Shown: positions 45,459 to 57,189 of the stretch, one piece after another
Numbering within the stretch: the stretch's first letter is position 1
How the letters are laid out: each line of letters begins with the position of its first letter
Assembly (NCBI GenBank): GCA_033032175.1
Contig: CM065310.1
Location: forward strand, 9,610,001 to 9,674,000
Source: Saturnia japonica
Lineage: Eukaryota; Arthropoda; Insecta; Lepidoptera; Saturniidae
Length of the DNA stretch: 64,000 nt
Reading direction: 5' to 3'
Position numbers and translations under genes: made by a program
Notes under the pieces: model-generated
Told to the model about the DNA's origin: nothing
What the model saw: the letters and a program-made list of their open reading frames with translations, nothing else
Databases searched by the model: none

Positions 45459-45469
45459 TGAAGACAAAC
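45459..45469 (+). repeat. target-site duplication, right copy
   Basis: 'tgaagacaaac', identical to 43311-43321. Confidence 0.93.
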
Positions 45470-45901
45470 AGAATTGAAGTCACTCACGATGAAAAACCCC
45501 ATATACGTGCTTTGAAGGTAAGTGACTATACGAATTTGGCCAGGGACACAAATAAGTTTTTTTTTTTGGTTTTGCCTTATTTTTATTGTTAATTACATAC
45601 GATAAACTATACCATGCCGTCTTGTTCAACAATAAAAAATCACCGCAAGTTACAAGTAAAAGTTAATTTATAATGAGAGTTCACAAGTTACTGTTGTTTT
45701 TTGAAAAGGAATATTTTGTATAGAATGGATATTTTGCACAAATAAAAAAATTTTGAGAATGTAATCTGTGATATTACTTTTGTCTATGACTATTATGAAT
45801 TAGTACATATTTATAACAATATGTCACGGACAGCAAAGTGTGGGTAAAATACTTGATTCACGTATCGATGTAAGTAAGGTAAATTGCAAAAAATGTATTA
45901 C
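45470..45901. other. no gene seen
   Basis: AT-rich flank of the young LINE; no recognised feature. Confidence 0.3.
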
Positions 45902-46553
45902 ATTACTAGCTGTGCCCCTCGGTTTCACCCGAGTTTTTATCCAACAAATACCGCGCCGCCAACGCGACGCACCCGTGTAGTCTATCATAATTGATATCAC
46001 TTCCCGCAAGTAAAAATTATTTTAATTTTTCATTTTCTCCTGAACTATGTGTCCTAATTACATACTATAAAAAGAAAAAATTAAATTGTTTTTATGATGA
46101 AATAACTTTGTTCGTAAGGATTAATATAATAAGCCTAAAAATAAAGCTCAAAATCAATTTTTAATCTTCAACATAAAAATACGCAAAATACCTTATTGTG
46201 GCTTATGCTATTAAGAAATAGGCATATGTTACCGGAGACTTTTGTTAGATATATTAAAGAACAATATTTTTGTAGAATATTATATTTACGTATCACTAAC
46301 CATTACGCCAGCGCATGCGGATAAAGCAGTTCGGGAACACTTTCACTTCGACTTACTTATACAAAAATCAATATTTAAGGCTAGCTGAGAGGTTTAGCTT
46401 AGTTCCAGATAGCTTACTATTCTTCGTGAATCTGGCTATCATATACAAAAAGAATTTTTCGAATCCGACTGCTACCCGTTGTCCAGAGATTACCATGTTT
46501 AAACAAACAAACAAAAAAACTCGTCCGCTTTACTAAATTATTAATAGTATAGA
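45902..46553 (-). mobile_element. Helitron-like family B, full-length copy
   Basis: The minus strand begins near 'atctatactattaataattt', then 'agtaaagcggacgag', 'tttgtttgtttgtttaaaca', and ends 'ctcgggtgaaaccgagg' plus 'ggcacagctagt' at 45902. CGGTTTCACCCG forms a small hairpin near the end. About 650 bp, collinear with the plus-strand copy at 3420-4062. No coding capacity. Confidence 0.62.
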
Positions 46554-46858
46554 TATACACGGACTGACCTCGGAACACGACAAACCAAAAGAAAATCATA
46601 CATGTGTTTAACACTATTATGGTGGTCGCGACCCCTACCACCCCGCTATATTACTGTATATACACTGACTAATCTCTGAACACGATGAACCAAAAGAAAC
46701 TCATAGTTGGGTTTATCGCTATTTGTATGGTGGACGCAATACCTACCACCCCTCTATATTATTGCATAAACACAGACTGATCTCTAAACACGACAAAGCA
46801 ATAGAAAATCATAGATGGATTTATCACTCTATGCGTATGTTATTGTAAATCATCCCTT
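46551..46858 (+). repeat. minisatellite, three units of ~107 bp
   Basis: Units begin 'acacggactgacctcggaac', 'acactgactaatctctgaac' and 'acacagactgatctctaaac' at about 46556, 46661 and 46770. Each continues 'acgacaaaccaaaagaaaat...' and 'accaccc...ctatattattg'. A lone related unit lies at 14102-14131. Confidence 0.82.
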
Positions 46859-46869
46859 ATTGTACCACT

Positions 46870-47385
46870 CTGCCGATTCATTTAAAAAAAAACGCGAAAC
46901 CCTTTTATTTCTTCCTAAAATCATAAATATGAATTTTCATATCCCTAAATTGAGAAATAGTGGGTTCTTCATACAACATTTCATCCCCTATTTGACCCCT
47001 TCATGTTTTATCTTTGCGCCATAAGGTACCATATGTCCGTCTCCAAGGTTCAATATATCTCTATTCATCAAAATTGGTTTAACGGGTTTTTCGTACAAGC
47101 CTTCATCCCCTATTTCACCCATTAAAGTTTTATTTTCCCCATATAAGGTAGCCAAAGTCTTTCTCCAAATTCCTACATATCTCTATATCAAAATTCATCA
47201 AAATTAGGTTCTTTATACGAACTTTCACCCCCCATTTCACCCCTTCTAATTTTATTTACAAAAGTAGCCAATGACCTTTCTCAACTGAAGTTCTTCAAAA
47301 TTGGTTCAGCGGTCTAGGCTTGAAAATTCAACAGACGGGACAGAAAGAATTACTTTCGCATTTATAATATTAGTAGGTATGGATT
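46870..47385 (-). mobile_element. interspersed element with internal sub-repeats (family E)
   Basis: The minus strand begins with 'tacctactaatattataaat' and 'gcgaaagtaattctttctgt', a start I know from lepidopteran repeats, and contains three loosely repeated ~130-base blocks ('catcccctatttcaccc', 'caaaattggttyagcgg'). Non-coding. Class uncertain; Helitron-like or other non-autonomous element. Confidence 0.5.
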
Positions 47386-48089
47386 ATTCAATTCATTATG
47401 CAGTTATTTTCTATAGTGTCATTTACCAATTAAAATATTAACAGTAAATTATTACCTAACACCAAATTAACGAAAACAGTTTATAATAATTAATTTTTGA
47501 AATGAATTCTCTTTCACTATATACCTGTAATAAATTCTCTCTCCTATACCTTTCTATGTTTCTCTATAATAAGTAATAATAACTTATACTTTAGTAAGGT
47601 AAAAATTACAAAAGATCGACTGTTGTGGTTCCCTTTTAATTTTCTATTTTAGGGATTTTTATATTGTTAATACAAATGCGAAAGTGAATCGAAAAAAGAT
47701 CAATTTTTGAGAGATCGATCTTTTAGACATCGATTTTTTTGGGAATCAATTCATAAGAGTTCGATTCGAATCAATCTTTTTCGAAATGAATTGCCATCCC
47801 TAGCAGCGGCGCAGCTATATTCAACTGATGAATAAACAGCCTAAGCTGACCCCCTTCTAATATGATTTATCACATAGATCTGAGGTCAACTTATATTAGA
47901 AATTTCATTTTATTAAACTCTTCATTTTTTTACTTTATGAAAGGTTTCGATCATCATCGTTTTACAAACCATAATATACAGACAGCTAAAATTTCAGTCA
48001 ATTCAACTAAAGAGATATTTTATAGCATTTTTATCATAAAAATGTTCGACGTGATTTTTTAAATTGATATAACTTTTTTATTTATGAAC
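47386..48089. other. no gene seen
   Basis: AT-rich. 'gaatcaatctttttcgaaatg' near 47770 and neighbouring 'atcgat' strings form low-complexity sequence. Confidence 0.25.
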
Positions 48090-48260
48090 TTATTGAAGTA
48101 AAACAAACACTAAATGTTAAGTGAACCTTACCAGAATGTATTAGTGAAAACCGTTTCCAAATCGGTTATGCCGTTTCTGAGATTAGCGCGCACAAAAGTT
48201 GGCAAACAGACAAACAGACAAAAATTCTAACAATCATTGTTTTGGGTTCTCCTGCGTTTA
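48090..48260 (-). repeat. Helitron-like fragment (family C/B-like)
   Basis: The minus strand carries 'tgtctgtttgtctgtttgcc', 'gcgcgctaatctcagaaacg' and 'gcataaccgatttggaaacg', phrases of the same superfamily as 24890-25326. Confidence 0.4.
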
Positions 48261-48789
48261 TAGAGACCCCCAATAATAGTTTTTCTCATATATCTTCTAT
48301 GTACAGACATCGATCAGTTACGTTTTTATTATATGTATAGATAAAAAATACCAATGTACTAAAATCAAAGCAAATAACAAATCTAATAAAATTAGATAAA
48401 ATAAAGAGCCAGTAGATTATGATTACAGTAGCTAAGAAATAAAGAAATAGCTATGAAGCGTTAATCTATAAAAAGATAGATATAAATATAAATAGATAAT
48501 ATTATAAATACTCTGATTTGCGATACTATAGATATGATAGTGATAAAAAAGATAAAATTAACCAATTATTTTTGAGATAAGTCTATGTATGGATTATACA
48601 TAAGCAAGTTAATAATCTAAATTGTAGCACGTATGTAGAGGATTACCATTGTTTAGTTGAATTCTCTCTCAAATAAGAGTTTATCGAGTTTCTTATCAAT
48701 TAATTTCACTACAGAAATATTCCAAATTAGATAAATTTTGACAGTAGAACTGTAAGTAAAATATAATCATAATGCAATCCTTTTTTTAA

Positions 48790-49110
48790 CTATAGCTAGG
48801 CAAAGTGACGGCGCAGTGTCTGACGGTAAGTATAAAATACAATCTAAAGCCGACAACGGCCAACGATAGATCGGCAACGATTGTTCCTTGTTTTACTGAT
48901 CTTTGCTTGTTGCCGTCATATCGGCCGGCAAGCATCTCGCCAGTTGGATATACTCTGGCTGCTCCCGAAACGATACAAACCAAAAGCGTGCCACTATGGC
49001 GGATATTATACTCGGTGTATGTTAGTTGTGATCCATTCGGACACAATGGTCCTACCACCCAGCGACCTATAAAACTAAAATTGTTAACACTATAAATCAC
49101 CAATGATGTA
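48790..49110 (-). repeat. dispersed repeat, pair with 57.2 kb
   Basis: The minus strand contains 'tggcgagatgcttgccggcc', 'atcgttggccgttgtcggct', 'ttagattgtattttatactt' and 'cgccgtcactttg'. The plus strand at 57190-57420 has the same succession ('agaagcttgcttacc', 'atcatcgctgctatttttgg', 'attgtactttaccattaggc', 'gcagtcactttg'). The open frames across it are coincidental. Confidence 0.55.
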
Positions 49111-49131
49111 TACGTAATCATATTTTGAATA

Positions 49132-49565
49132 GTAGCTGAGCCCGCGGCTGCGCTCGCGTGGACTACAAAATGCCGTTGATCAAGCACACGTGCGAATCGT
49201 GCCACCTCCGCTCCTGATTATAAAACGCTTATTGTGGGGGTTCCTTAGAAGATAGACATATGCTCTTTTTGACTTTTAGGTCTTTTTAATATCTACAATT
49301 ATGTGGCACATTAATTTGATATATCTCTTATGGCTTATTCAGCGTAAGTCATTTAAGCGCCCGAATTAATTCGCCGTTACTAGTTTTTTTTTATTTGCGC
49401 GAAACCCTAATCCTTTTTTTTAAATAAAAGTTGTCTAAGAACTCCTTATAACATCAGCTGTCTGCCAGTAAAAGTCCTATCAAAATCTAACCTTTTCAAA
49501 GATTACCCGGAGCAAACAGATAGACAGACAGAGAAAAATTTTAAATATTGTTTTTTTATATATAC
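49132..49565 (-). mobile_element. Helitron-like family C copy
   Basis: The minus strand begins near 'tctgtctgtctatctgtttg', then 'ctccgggtaatctttgaaaa', 'gataggacttttactggcag', and ends 'cacgcgagcgcagccgcggg' plus 'ctcagctact' at about 49132. Collinear with 24890-25326. Confidence 0.58.
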
Positions 49566-49674
49566 GGCTATATGATTTCTGTAAACTCCTTATAATAACT
49601 CAACAAACATTTCACATATTAAATTATCCATCCATGCTTACAAACTTTCATAAACATTCAATAATATTCCATTA

Positions 49675-49870
49675 CGAAATAACCGAATAAGGTATTAATG
49701 TCGTAGTTAGCAGAGAATTCTCCCTTGTGACTGCCGGTTCATTAGCGCTATGTTAATACAAATTACTGTAAGACTTTCCACTAGAGACCATCGCGCCGTC
49801 GCGCGCCGCGCCGCAGTGTAGTCGTGTTTAATTTGAATTGCCTTGATAGTATATTATGGGTTTTTTTTAT
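49675..49870 (+). repeat. unnamed ~180-bp repeat, copy 1 of 3
   Basis: 'taaccgaataaggtattaat', 'gaattctcccttgtgactgc', 'cggttcattagcgctatgtt' and 'aattactgtaagac', then a CpG-rich end ('cgccgtcgcgcgccgcgccg'). Two diverged copies in the same orientation lie at 51470-51640 and 52365-52540. Confidence 0.6.
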
Positions 49871-49907
49871 GTACACATTGTGCATTGTAGGTATAATCTA
49901 TATTATC

Positions 49908-50165
49908 AATCCAAATTTCCCGATGGACATACTATATAAAGGACAGTGATGACGATTAAGCCCTTAAATTTTTTATTTTGTTTGTCTGTTTGTGTGTTCG
50001 AATTTAACTCAAAATCGTCTTAAACCAATTCCTCTGAAATTTTGTATACGGGAAGCTTATGTTATTGGCCAATAGATAGGCTGTATGAGTTTTCGATACT
50101 GCTTTAAGAAATCACTAAAAAAGAATTTCAAAAAATTAAATTTGATCAGTTTTTTTTTTAATGTT
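49908..50165 (+). mobile_element. Helitron-like family A, 5' part
   Basis: Starts 'tttcccgatggacatactat', then 'gtgtgttcgaatttaactca', 'tatacgggaagcttatgtta' and 'ccaatagataggctgtatga'. The 3' part is missing. Confidence 0.52.
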
Positions 50166-51109
50166 TGTTACCACATAACTCCATGATTTATAACCCGATT
50201 TAAAATGAAAAAAATTTGTTGGAAAGAGAACATTTTCAGATGGGTTCCATTTTAACTTCATTGGTATTGGACCTTGGATTTCGAAGATACACCTGAAAAC
50301 TCTTCAAAATCAAATGTTTATCATAATCCAAGACTAAGTGTACCTAACCAAGAACGTTCTAACAATAATAATTGTTATAATCTAGCATACTACAGGCTAA
50401 CTGTTAACTAAATCCTTATGTAAATTGCTAATAACACTATAACTAAGATTCAGTTAACTGAAGTCTATTAAGGTTAAGACACGCAATGTGTTCATTTTAA
50501 GAGGAAATGCGGCGCGGCGGTGCTATCTCTTTATCAAGGTTGTATCTCTGGTTAATAATATTAGTGCAATTTTTTTAATACCATATGATTTATTTTTACC
50601 ATGTCCGAGTTACTATGTTTTGTTTTATTTTTGTTTCTATTTAATTTTTGTGTAAAAATAATTATTATAAAAACTGGAAGCCATCCAAGTACTGAAATTG
50701 TTGTGGTTTTACCACCGTTATCAAACAACAGTAAACAAAAATGTAAGGAATATAAAAAAAAAAAACAAAAATATACAGGCTGGATTTTTGAGATGAGGGA
50801 GTAAGGGCCTTATCCGTTGTAGATACACGGAAACATTCCAAGGAGACTGTTCTTAACTTTTTGAGATATTTTAACCAGCATTTACGGTTTTTTTCTTTCA
50901 AAAAGTGTACAGTTAGTAATGAAATGTGCTATTTACAAAAAATCAAACGATCCTGTTTCTTAAAGGGATCAATAAACTCTATAGGACCAACGAGATTAGA
51001 GTACTAAAAATGACAGAAATCGCAAAACACTTTTCCCATACATTTCGTAGAAAATCATCGTTACTTCGACAAACTTTTGCATGAGTAAGCGTTCTGGTTT
51101 CCTCTTGTT
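50166..51109. other. no gene seen
   Basis: AT-rich with a CpG-rich speck at 50507-50520 ('gcggcgcggcgg'). The small frames at 50601-50901 are low complexity. Confidence 0.3.
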
Positions 51110-51250
51110 TTCCCTTACTGTCAGCCAATAATTACCAATTGGAATTTGTAAATGTAAGCGTATTCCGAAAAATTCGATGGTACATTACAGGGTTCGAACC
51201 TGCGGACATCGAATCAATATTCCGACGGTCTTAACCACTCGACAACCATA
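51110..51250 (-). mobile_element. tRNA-Ser-like SINE fragment
   Basis: The minus strand reads 'tggttgtcgagtggttaaga' (A box, with the GAGTGGTTAAG wording of serine tRNAs) and 'gcaggttcgaaccctg' (B box), followed by a SINE body 'tgtaccatcgaatttttcgg'. The acceptor stem does not close, so this is a retroposed tRNA head and not a working tRNA gene. The 3' limit is uncertain. Confidence 0.6.
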
Positions 51251-51469
51251 ACTCTAGGCTTAATCCTTTTTAATCAACCAACCCTGCCCGTACTATCGAG
51301 TGTGCTGGAAGGCCTGAATGTAGCGGACGTTAACATAATGATACAACCAATGTTCCCGGATCTCCACAAACTACTGGATGTCTTTGATGACGGCATCTAT
51401 ATTGAATGCAGTTATTAAATGTAAGTTTTAGAAATTCTCAAATATATTTTAAAAATGGAATAGGAAAAA

Positions 51470-51640
51470 TAAGAAGTCTTTGATGTTGCAGTTAGTATCT
51501 GTGAATACACCGTTGTGAATGCCAGCTCATTAACGCTACCTTATTGTGAATTACCTTAAGACTACGCTTGGGAATGTCGCGGTCACGTTTTATCTGTAAT
51601 GTTCGCTCTGCTTAATTTTATACTGTAGATATCTTTTTAA
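51470..51640 (+). repeat. unnamed ~180-bp repeat, copy 2 of 3
   Basis: 'ttgtgaatgccagctcatta', 'acgctaccttattgtgaatt' and 'accttaagactacgc' match copy 1 and copy 3 in order. Confidence 0.55.
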
Positions 51641-51724
51641 ATATTGTAATACTTAGAAAGTACCAGTAATAAATATTTGTATACAGAAATTAATTTAATA
51701 TATTTAGAGCTTTTCTACTATTCA

Positions 51725-51860
51725 TCTATACTAATATTATAAAACTCAAGTGTTTGTTTCTTTGAATGCGCTAATCTCTGAAACTATTAGTCACATTTGA
51801 AAAATTCTTTATACATTTTGTAGCCTATTTTTTGAAGAACGCTATAAGTTTATTAGAATT
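51725..51860 (+). repeat. Helitron-like family B, 5' fragment
   Basis: 'tctatactaatattataaaa' followed by 'gtttgtttctttgaatgcgc' and 'taatctctgaaactattagt', the best preserved 5' end of this family in the window. Confidence 0.6.
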
Positions 51861-52364
51861 CTTACTAGATGATAATTAAGACGATAATTATAACTATAAA
51901 TTATTTCTTAAAGGTGTTTTTGTGGTAAAGCCATAATTCTTCATTAAAATTAATGTTTCAAACATCATATTAAAGATAATATTTCCCGCTATTAAAAATG
52001 ATTAAAAACTGTTTCATTAATTGCTTTATTATTTGATAGTATTCATATTGAAGTATATTCAATTAACCTGTAGGGGCACCAAGATATAGCGGCTCTAACA
52101 TGGTGGTTCTTAGAGATTTGAGAAATATTCGCACAGTTCAGCTATTTTTAATATAATAATGTTAATAATTATCAATTTATATCTACATGGATTCGTCAAA
52201 ATAATCATTAACTAAAAAATAAAACAAAACAAATCAATAATTTAATAAATAGCTTATACTTTTCTTTATAACTTATGAGTTTTTATTCTTTTCAGGTCAC
52301 GTTTTAAAACCCTTTTCTTATCTCAAAGCTTAATATTTCCATAAAGTGACAGAATGGTTTCATA

Positions 52365-52540
52365 ACGAAGTAAAATAGCCTAATAAGGTCTTAATATCGC
52401 AGTTAACTGGGAATTCGCCCTTGTGAATGCCGACTCGTTAGCTTTATGTTATTGCGAATTACTGACACACTACTTCCAGGGTCTGCTGCGCCTATTTTTC
52501 ATTTTTATTAATTTAATATAAACTGTAGATACGTTGCAGT
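52365..52540 (+). repeat. unnamed ~180-bp repeat, copy 3 of 3
   Basis: 'agcctaataaggtcttaata', 'gggaattcgcccttgtgaat', 'gccgactcgttagctttatg' and 'ttattgcgaattactgac'. Confidence 0.58.
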
Positions 52541-53884
52541 GTATTAAGTTTAAATCGAAATATACCAAACAATATTTAAAACTCGTAGTGCCTCGCGTCT
52601 CCGCACGCATTTAATACGTAGTAATCAAAATATAAAATAAAATAGTAGTACTTCATCCCTTTTTTCATTCATAACTTTAATTATAATCATATTAATAACT
52701 TTTTGTGTTCAAAATTTCACGTAAATCAGTTATTCTTCCATTCTTTTTTTTAAATATTATTTCGAATTATCTTTTATCAAAATTATATTTTGTGCATCAT
52801 TTAATGTCTATTTTTCCTAAAAATGTTTTCCTTCATTACATGCCAATAGTGTTATTTATTACATTCAAATAAGTAAAAAAATAAATAGAAATACTTAAGA
52901 AAAATAAAACGCTATGCTAGCTGAAAAAAATATCTTCCTCTAAAATGTTTTTTGTTTTTGTTTTATCGATTTATACGCGAAATAATAATACGATAATCCT
53001 ATGTAGTAAAGGCGTCGGACACGTCAATAAATATTGAAACACGGATAACATGTTGTCATTGAGGATTAGATGGAAACGTTGGTAGTAATGTATCCCCAGG
53101 GCGCCGGCGCGGCGCAGTGAACCGTGCTTTCTATACAAGTCCAAAACTAATCTATAAAACCAACTATAAGTGTTTCGGCTTTAAATAGAATATCATCTAA
53201 TCCCTTCAACGATTAAAGGTTGTTTAAAATGATTTTTTTAAATGTTGTTTAAATTATATAATTTGTTTCTCTGAAACGGCTCTAAAGATTTCGATGAAAT
53301 TTTGTATTCAAATCTATTTTACATGCTAAATTTATCTAGATAGTGTATCCCGATATTAGTTGTTTAACTCGTATTATATTATACGTAAATATTTTTAAAG
53401 GGTTATGTATGAAAAAATACATTATGATATTCATGTATTACATGTACGACTAAAGTGATCGTGAGAACACATTGGTCTCGAGGGATTTTTACAATTTGTT
53501 AAGTACATTGTAAGAGATTTTAAATGACAAAGCCCTTTGGCCGTGTAAGTGAGACGAGGGTCTTAAAATCCATCACGCACGACGCCGATCTTATTTAGAT
53601 AAGTAGTAGTCAGCTGTCGGAAGGCCGCCCTGCTTACTCCGTTTGACTGATTGTTGCTAATGAATGTCACGCTTTAATCTATACGATAAATCCGCATCTT
53701 TTTTCAATAGCACATTCTGTATAATAAGTAGGTAAGTATTTTTAAAATTACTTTAAATAATATAATTACAACAATATTGTATTATTATTTATAAAAGATT
53801 TTTTTTCTCTAATCGTTATAGGTTTAATGTTGCGGCCACAGTCTCACCAGGACCTGATCTTAAGTGACTGTAACTGAAGATGAT
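52541..53884. other. no gene seen
   Basis: AT-rich. CpG-rich speck at 53098-53118 ('gggcgccggcgcggcgcagt'). 'tctgaaacggctctaaagat' near 53271 is a fragment of an interspersed repeat. Confidence 0.3.
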
Positions 53885-53990
53885 AGCATGCTAATCCTAG
53901 TGAGAGGTACCTGACTCTCAAGTGCTGCTGCCAGAATACATGTCAGTGTTTGGCAACAAATTTTCAACTTGAAGGTAGGTATATTTTTTT
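53885..53990 (+). repeat. dispersed repeat, pair with 41.9 kb
   Basis: 'gctaatcctagtgagagg', 'ctcaagtgctgctgccagaa', 'gtttggcaacaaattttcaa' and 'cttgaaggtaggtata' align in order with 41935-42035. Confidence 0.45.
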
Positions 53991-55014
53991 AGAAAGTCTT
54001 CTTATCGTAACACTTATCAGGGTCCTTTCTATTTTTACTCTAGTTTTTATCATACTTCATTCATTGTCAAATACCAGTTTATTCCTCCCAAATACTTTTC
54101 ATTACCCTGATCAATATTCTTACAATTAGGTGGGTTAACAGGTTAATTAGTCAAGCTCTTTACTTCTTTCTATCTTTGGTTGTGTCTCGAATGTAAGTGT
54201 AGAGGTATAAATATAATTTTGTAAAATATAGTACTTATTTTCAATACCCTTACAGGCGGGTATTAGAAAAAGCTCTACCACTATACTATGGTTTAATTAC
54301 AATGTTTTCCTTCACCGAAAGCTTAAGCATACATATCTATATTATGTTTCATTACTATCATAAAATAAATTCAGCATATTCGATGACAGCTCCTGTTAAA
54401 ACTTGAACGAGCGTCTTTTTTACATTATGTATTTATTATTTTATAAAAATATGACGTTTACACACGTACAAGGTTATACCAGAGTCGGAGAAACTGATAG
54501 GGATGGACCTATATCGATAAACGTAACACGATAACAGACCCGATATTTTTTACAAAATGTAAGATACTAAACTACTGCTGGATACTTTTGTACAAATTTA
54601 TTAACTAATATTATATTTCATTACAAGATGTTACACGTATTAATTCTTGATTGATAATGCCAACTTCTTCTAAATTTTCGAAGCTGTTGTAAAATAAGTA
54701 GGTATAGGTAGGTACTCGACAATGAAATGAAATAATTATAACGACAGGTAATCTTTATTTATTTATTTTAATTAAAATCTGATGAATCGTCACTGTCACT
54801 CGATATAATAAATATATGCGATCGATATCATTACTTATTTGGTCACGACACTACAACTATCAAATTCGAACTGTCATCGAGAAAATAAAGAAATGGAAAT
54901 AGTTTATCTTACGATAAATCTCCTTCGTTTATGGTTCTATATACGTGACATTGGCGGAATTGTGTTTACACACACGTTGCCATTATGTAAAGAAGAAGAA
55001 GAAGAATAGTTTAT
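53991..55014. other. no gene seen
   Basis: AT-rich spacer with a (GAA)5 run near 54990. Confidence 0.3.
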
Positions 55015-55265
55015 CTTGTTTTATTTTTACTGATTCTTGTAACCTATCAATTGAGGATTGATTTACTTCCTTAAAACAAATCTCCATCAAAGTTGGAAAA
55101 TTGGTTGAGACTTCTTTTATTTTTAAAAGTCATGTTGAGAATTTTTATAACTCATCAATTGAGGAATTATATAAGCTTCCCTTGAATTAATTTAATTTAA
55201 AAACGATCAAGCTCTTTAAAAAGCCTTTTTAAATTAAATCGGCACATGCAAACAAACATATTAAA
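55015..55265 (-). repeat. Helitron-like family A, inverted fragment
   Basis: 'aacctatcaattgaggattg', 'ctcatcaattgaggaattat' and 'aagcttccc' are the reverse complements of family A phrases, and 'ggcacatgcaaacaaacata' of its opening region. Confidence 0.48.
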
Positions 55266-56094
55266 GAAAAGTAATAATCGACGTTTATAACAGATGGCTG
55301 AAATTTAAAGAAAAAAGAAAACTTGTACAGATTTATTCATTTAGATTAAGCATGAGTATCAATGTATTACCAGTTTGTAAAATTTTCTACGGATCCGTTC
55401 AGCGTAGAGATGTAATATCCTGAAATACAACAAATTCAATACATGTTCCTGAAAAATTGTAAACTTTTATGTTTATATTGTAAACTCAGGGAATATTCTG
55501 ATAACTTTATACCTCTAGTCTACGCTCACTATGCTAATAATATTTAATAATAAAAAACCTCCAAACCTATAATAAATTTATAATGCTTGTTTTTATTGTT
55601 CTAAGATGGTTTACTTTGTAGCTAAACTAAAATAATTCACCAAATGTATAATAAAACAAAAATTTTGTTCATTTTGTTTTTAATTTATTTATTGATATGT
55701 AAAATATAATAAATACTTAATGTTTAATATTACTTATTAAAGTTATATTATATTAAAAATTAATAGAATTTTTGTATGTACAAATATTTATATGAACAAT
55801 GTAAATACTGATTTCACTGTTTTAGATTGCAGAACAAGATCCCAAATATTGAAGGACCGTTTGAAATTACCCGAATTACCTACGTATGCAATTCTGTCAA
55901 ACACACGTTATTGCATTAATTAGGTATTACGAATCCACTCAGACCGTACCGTGTTCGAAAATAAAGTGGACACTTACATTATCTGCGAACTACAGAGAGT
56001 GCTCTACTGTCACCATAACTAAAATTACGTTTCAACGAAGGATTTTTATTAAATATATTGAGTTTTTTCGACTAGGCTACACTCCTATTTTTTT
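55266..56094. other. no gene seen
   Basis: AT-rich spacer without a recognised feature. Confidence 0.3.
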
Positions 56095-56325
56095 TAATAC
56101 AACTCAGGTGGTACTCGTTATGAACTTGTGTTACAAACGTTCGGTATCACCAGTACGTTGTCAACCTTGAACCCCCCTAACACATGGAGCTCTGGAAACC
56201 CAACTCACCACAGGAACACAACACAAGGTTATTTGACTGCGATCTTCTATTGGGCGGAGGAGAGTTATTTCACCAGCCAGACGTAGAGAAAAAGTTCTCC
56301 GTGTCCTATCTCTCTAAAATATCTA
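56095..56325 (+). repeat. dispersed repeat, copy 2 of the 20.9-kb family
   Basis: 'cggtatcaccagtacgttgt', 'caaccttgaaccccc', 'actcaccacaggaacacaac', 'tttcaccagccagacgtaga' and 'ctccgtgtcctatctctcta' align in order with 20855-21120. Confidence 0.58.
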
Positions 56326-56395
56326 CATTATTATTTTATTACATTTGAACGTAAGTTTCATAAATGATAATAGTTTCTCTCTTTCATTCGGTAAC

Positions 56396-56635
56396 TTCAG
56401 TGCTGAGGGTCGTCACTTTTCTGTAAGTTGCTTCCATCGCTTTCGATCTTCAGCACGATGGAGGGCTTTGCTGATGGGTAGCTCCAGCCTTTCGGTGAAT
56501 TTGCCTCAACAACGTTTTTCACATCTTCCTCTAGGCCGCTTTACTTCCACCTTTCCAGTCAACAGTTGCTTTTCTAGGTTGTCGGTACTCCTTGTTGCGA
56601 AATGGCCTAAATATCGTAGTATTCAGGCTACGCAG
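56396..56635 (-). pseudogene. C-terminal fragment of another LINE ORF2
   Basis: Minus-strand translation reads 'YLGHFATRSTDNLEKQLLTG', 'KVEVKRPRG', then after a stop 'LELPISKALHRAEDRKRWKQ' and, one frame over, 'DDPQH' and stop. The pattern 'GH..R...DNLEK...GKV..KRPRGR' followed by '.A..R..WR' and a terminal 'DPQ' is the C-terminus of a common insect LINE type. Only ~80 codons remain, with a stop and a frameshift. The plus-strand open frame across it (56345-56650) is a shadow. Confidence 0.65.
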
Positions 56636-57189
56636 ATATATTGGAATTAAAGTTAGCTAGCTTTAAACCGCTTATATCTCGGTATAATATAAAATAAGTT
56701 AACACAAATTTAGAGTTTCAGGAAATAGTTCTTTTTTGTTTGGACTTCCGTTTATATGCACTGCGAGGAACAGAATTTTTCTCAACAGGACAGAATTTCA
56801 GTTCAACAAAAGTTTAAAATGTGCAGCTTGCAATTTTTGTACTATACTAAATATAATGCATATTGATATTACTGAAATTGAGATAGTATTAAAATATTAC
56901 CTAACTGATAACATATTTTATTTATTTTCATCATAATTTTACATTTATATTTACATGTTTTGTAAAAAATATATCACCCGTAGTTATATATGTGTAGTAT
57001 GGAGAGTTCATAGATGTTAGATAATAAACAGCAATATCACGACGTAGCCCTTTCTTTGTGACCGTCACGTTTGTTTGCATTATCTGATACATTTTCTATG
57101 GAAACTTGTTGGAAAATCTCCCACAATTTACATAATAAATTATTATTATACGGACACGGTCGTAACGTGTAGTAATAATGTGGTGTGGT
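56636..57189. other. no gene seen
   Basis: AT-rich spacer. The segment from about 57040 may already belong to the dispersed repeat that follows. Confidence 0.25.

Noticed and set aside
45066..45467. 133-codon minus-strand frame with poly-Phe
   Set aside because: Antisense of the LINE 3'UTR and its poly-A tail.
48786..49205. Open frames of 96 and 139 codons on opposite strands
   Set aside because: The region is a dispersed repeat matching 57190-57420; neither frame is kept in the other copy.
51185..51250. Possible serine tRNA gene on the minus strand
   Set aside because: Box motifs are good, but arms do not fold into a full cloverleaf and SINE-like sequence continues downstream.
56345..56650. 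101-codon plus-strand open frame, rich in Ser and Arg
   Set aside because: It is the antisense shadow of a LINE C-terminus on the minus strand.
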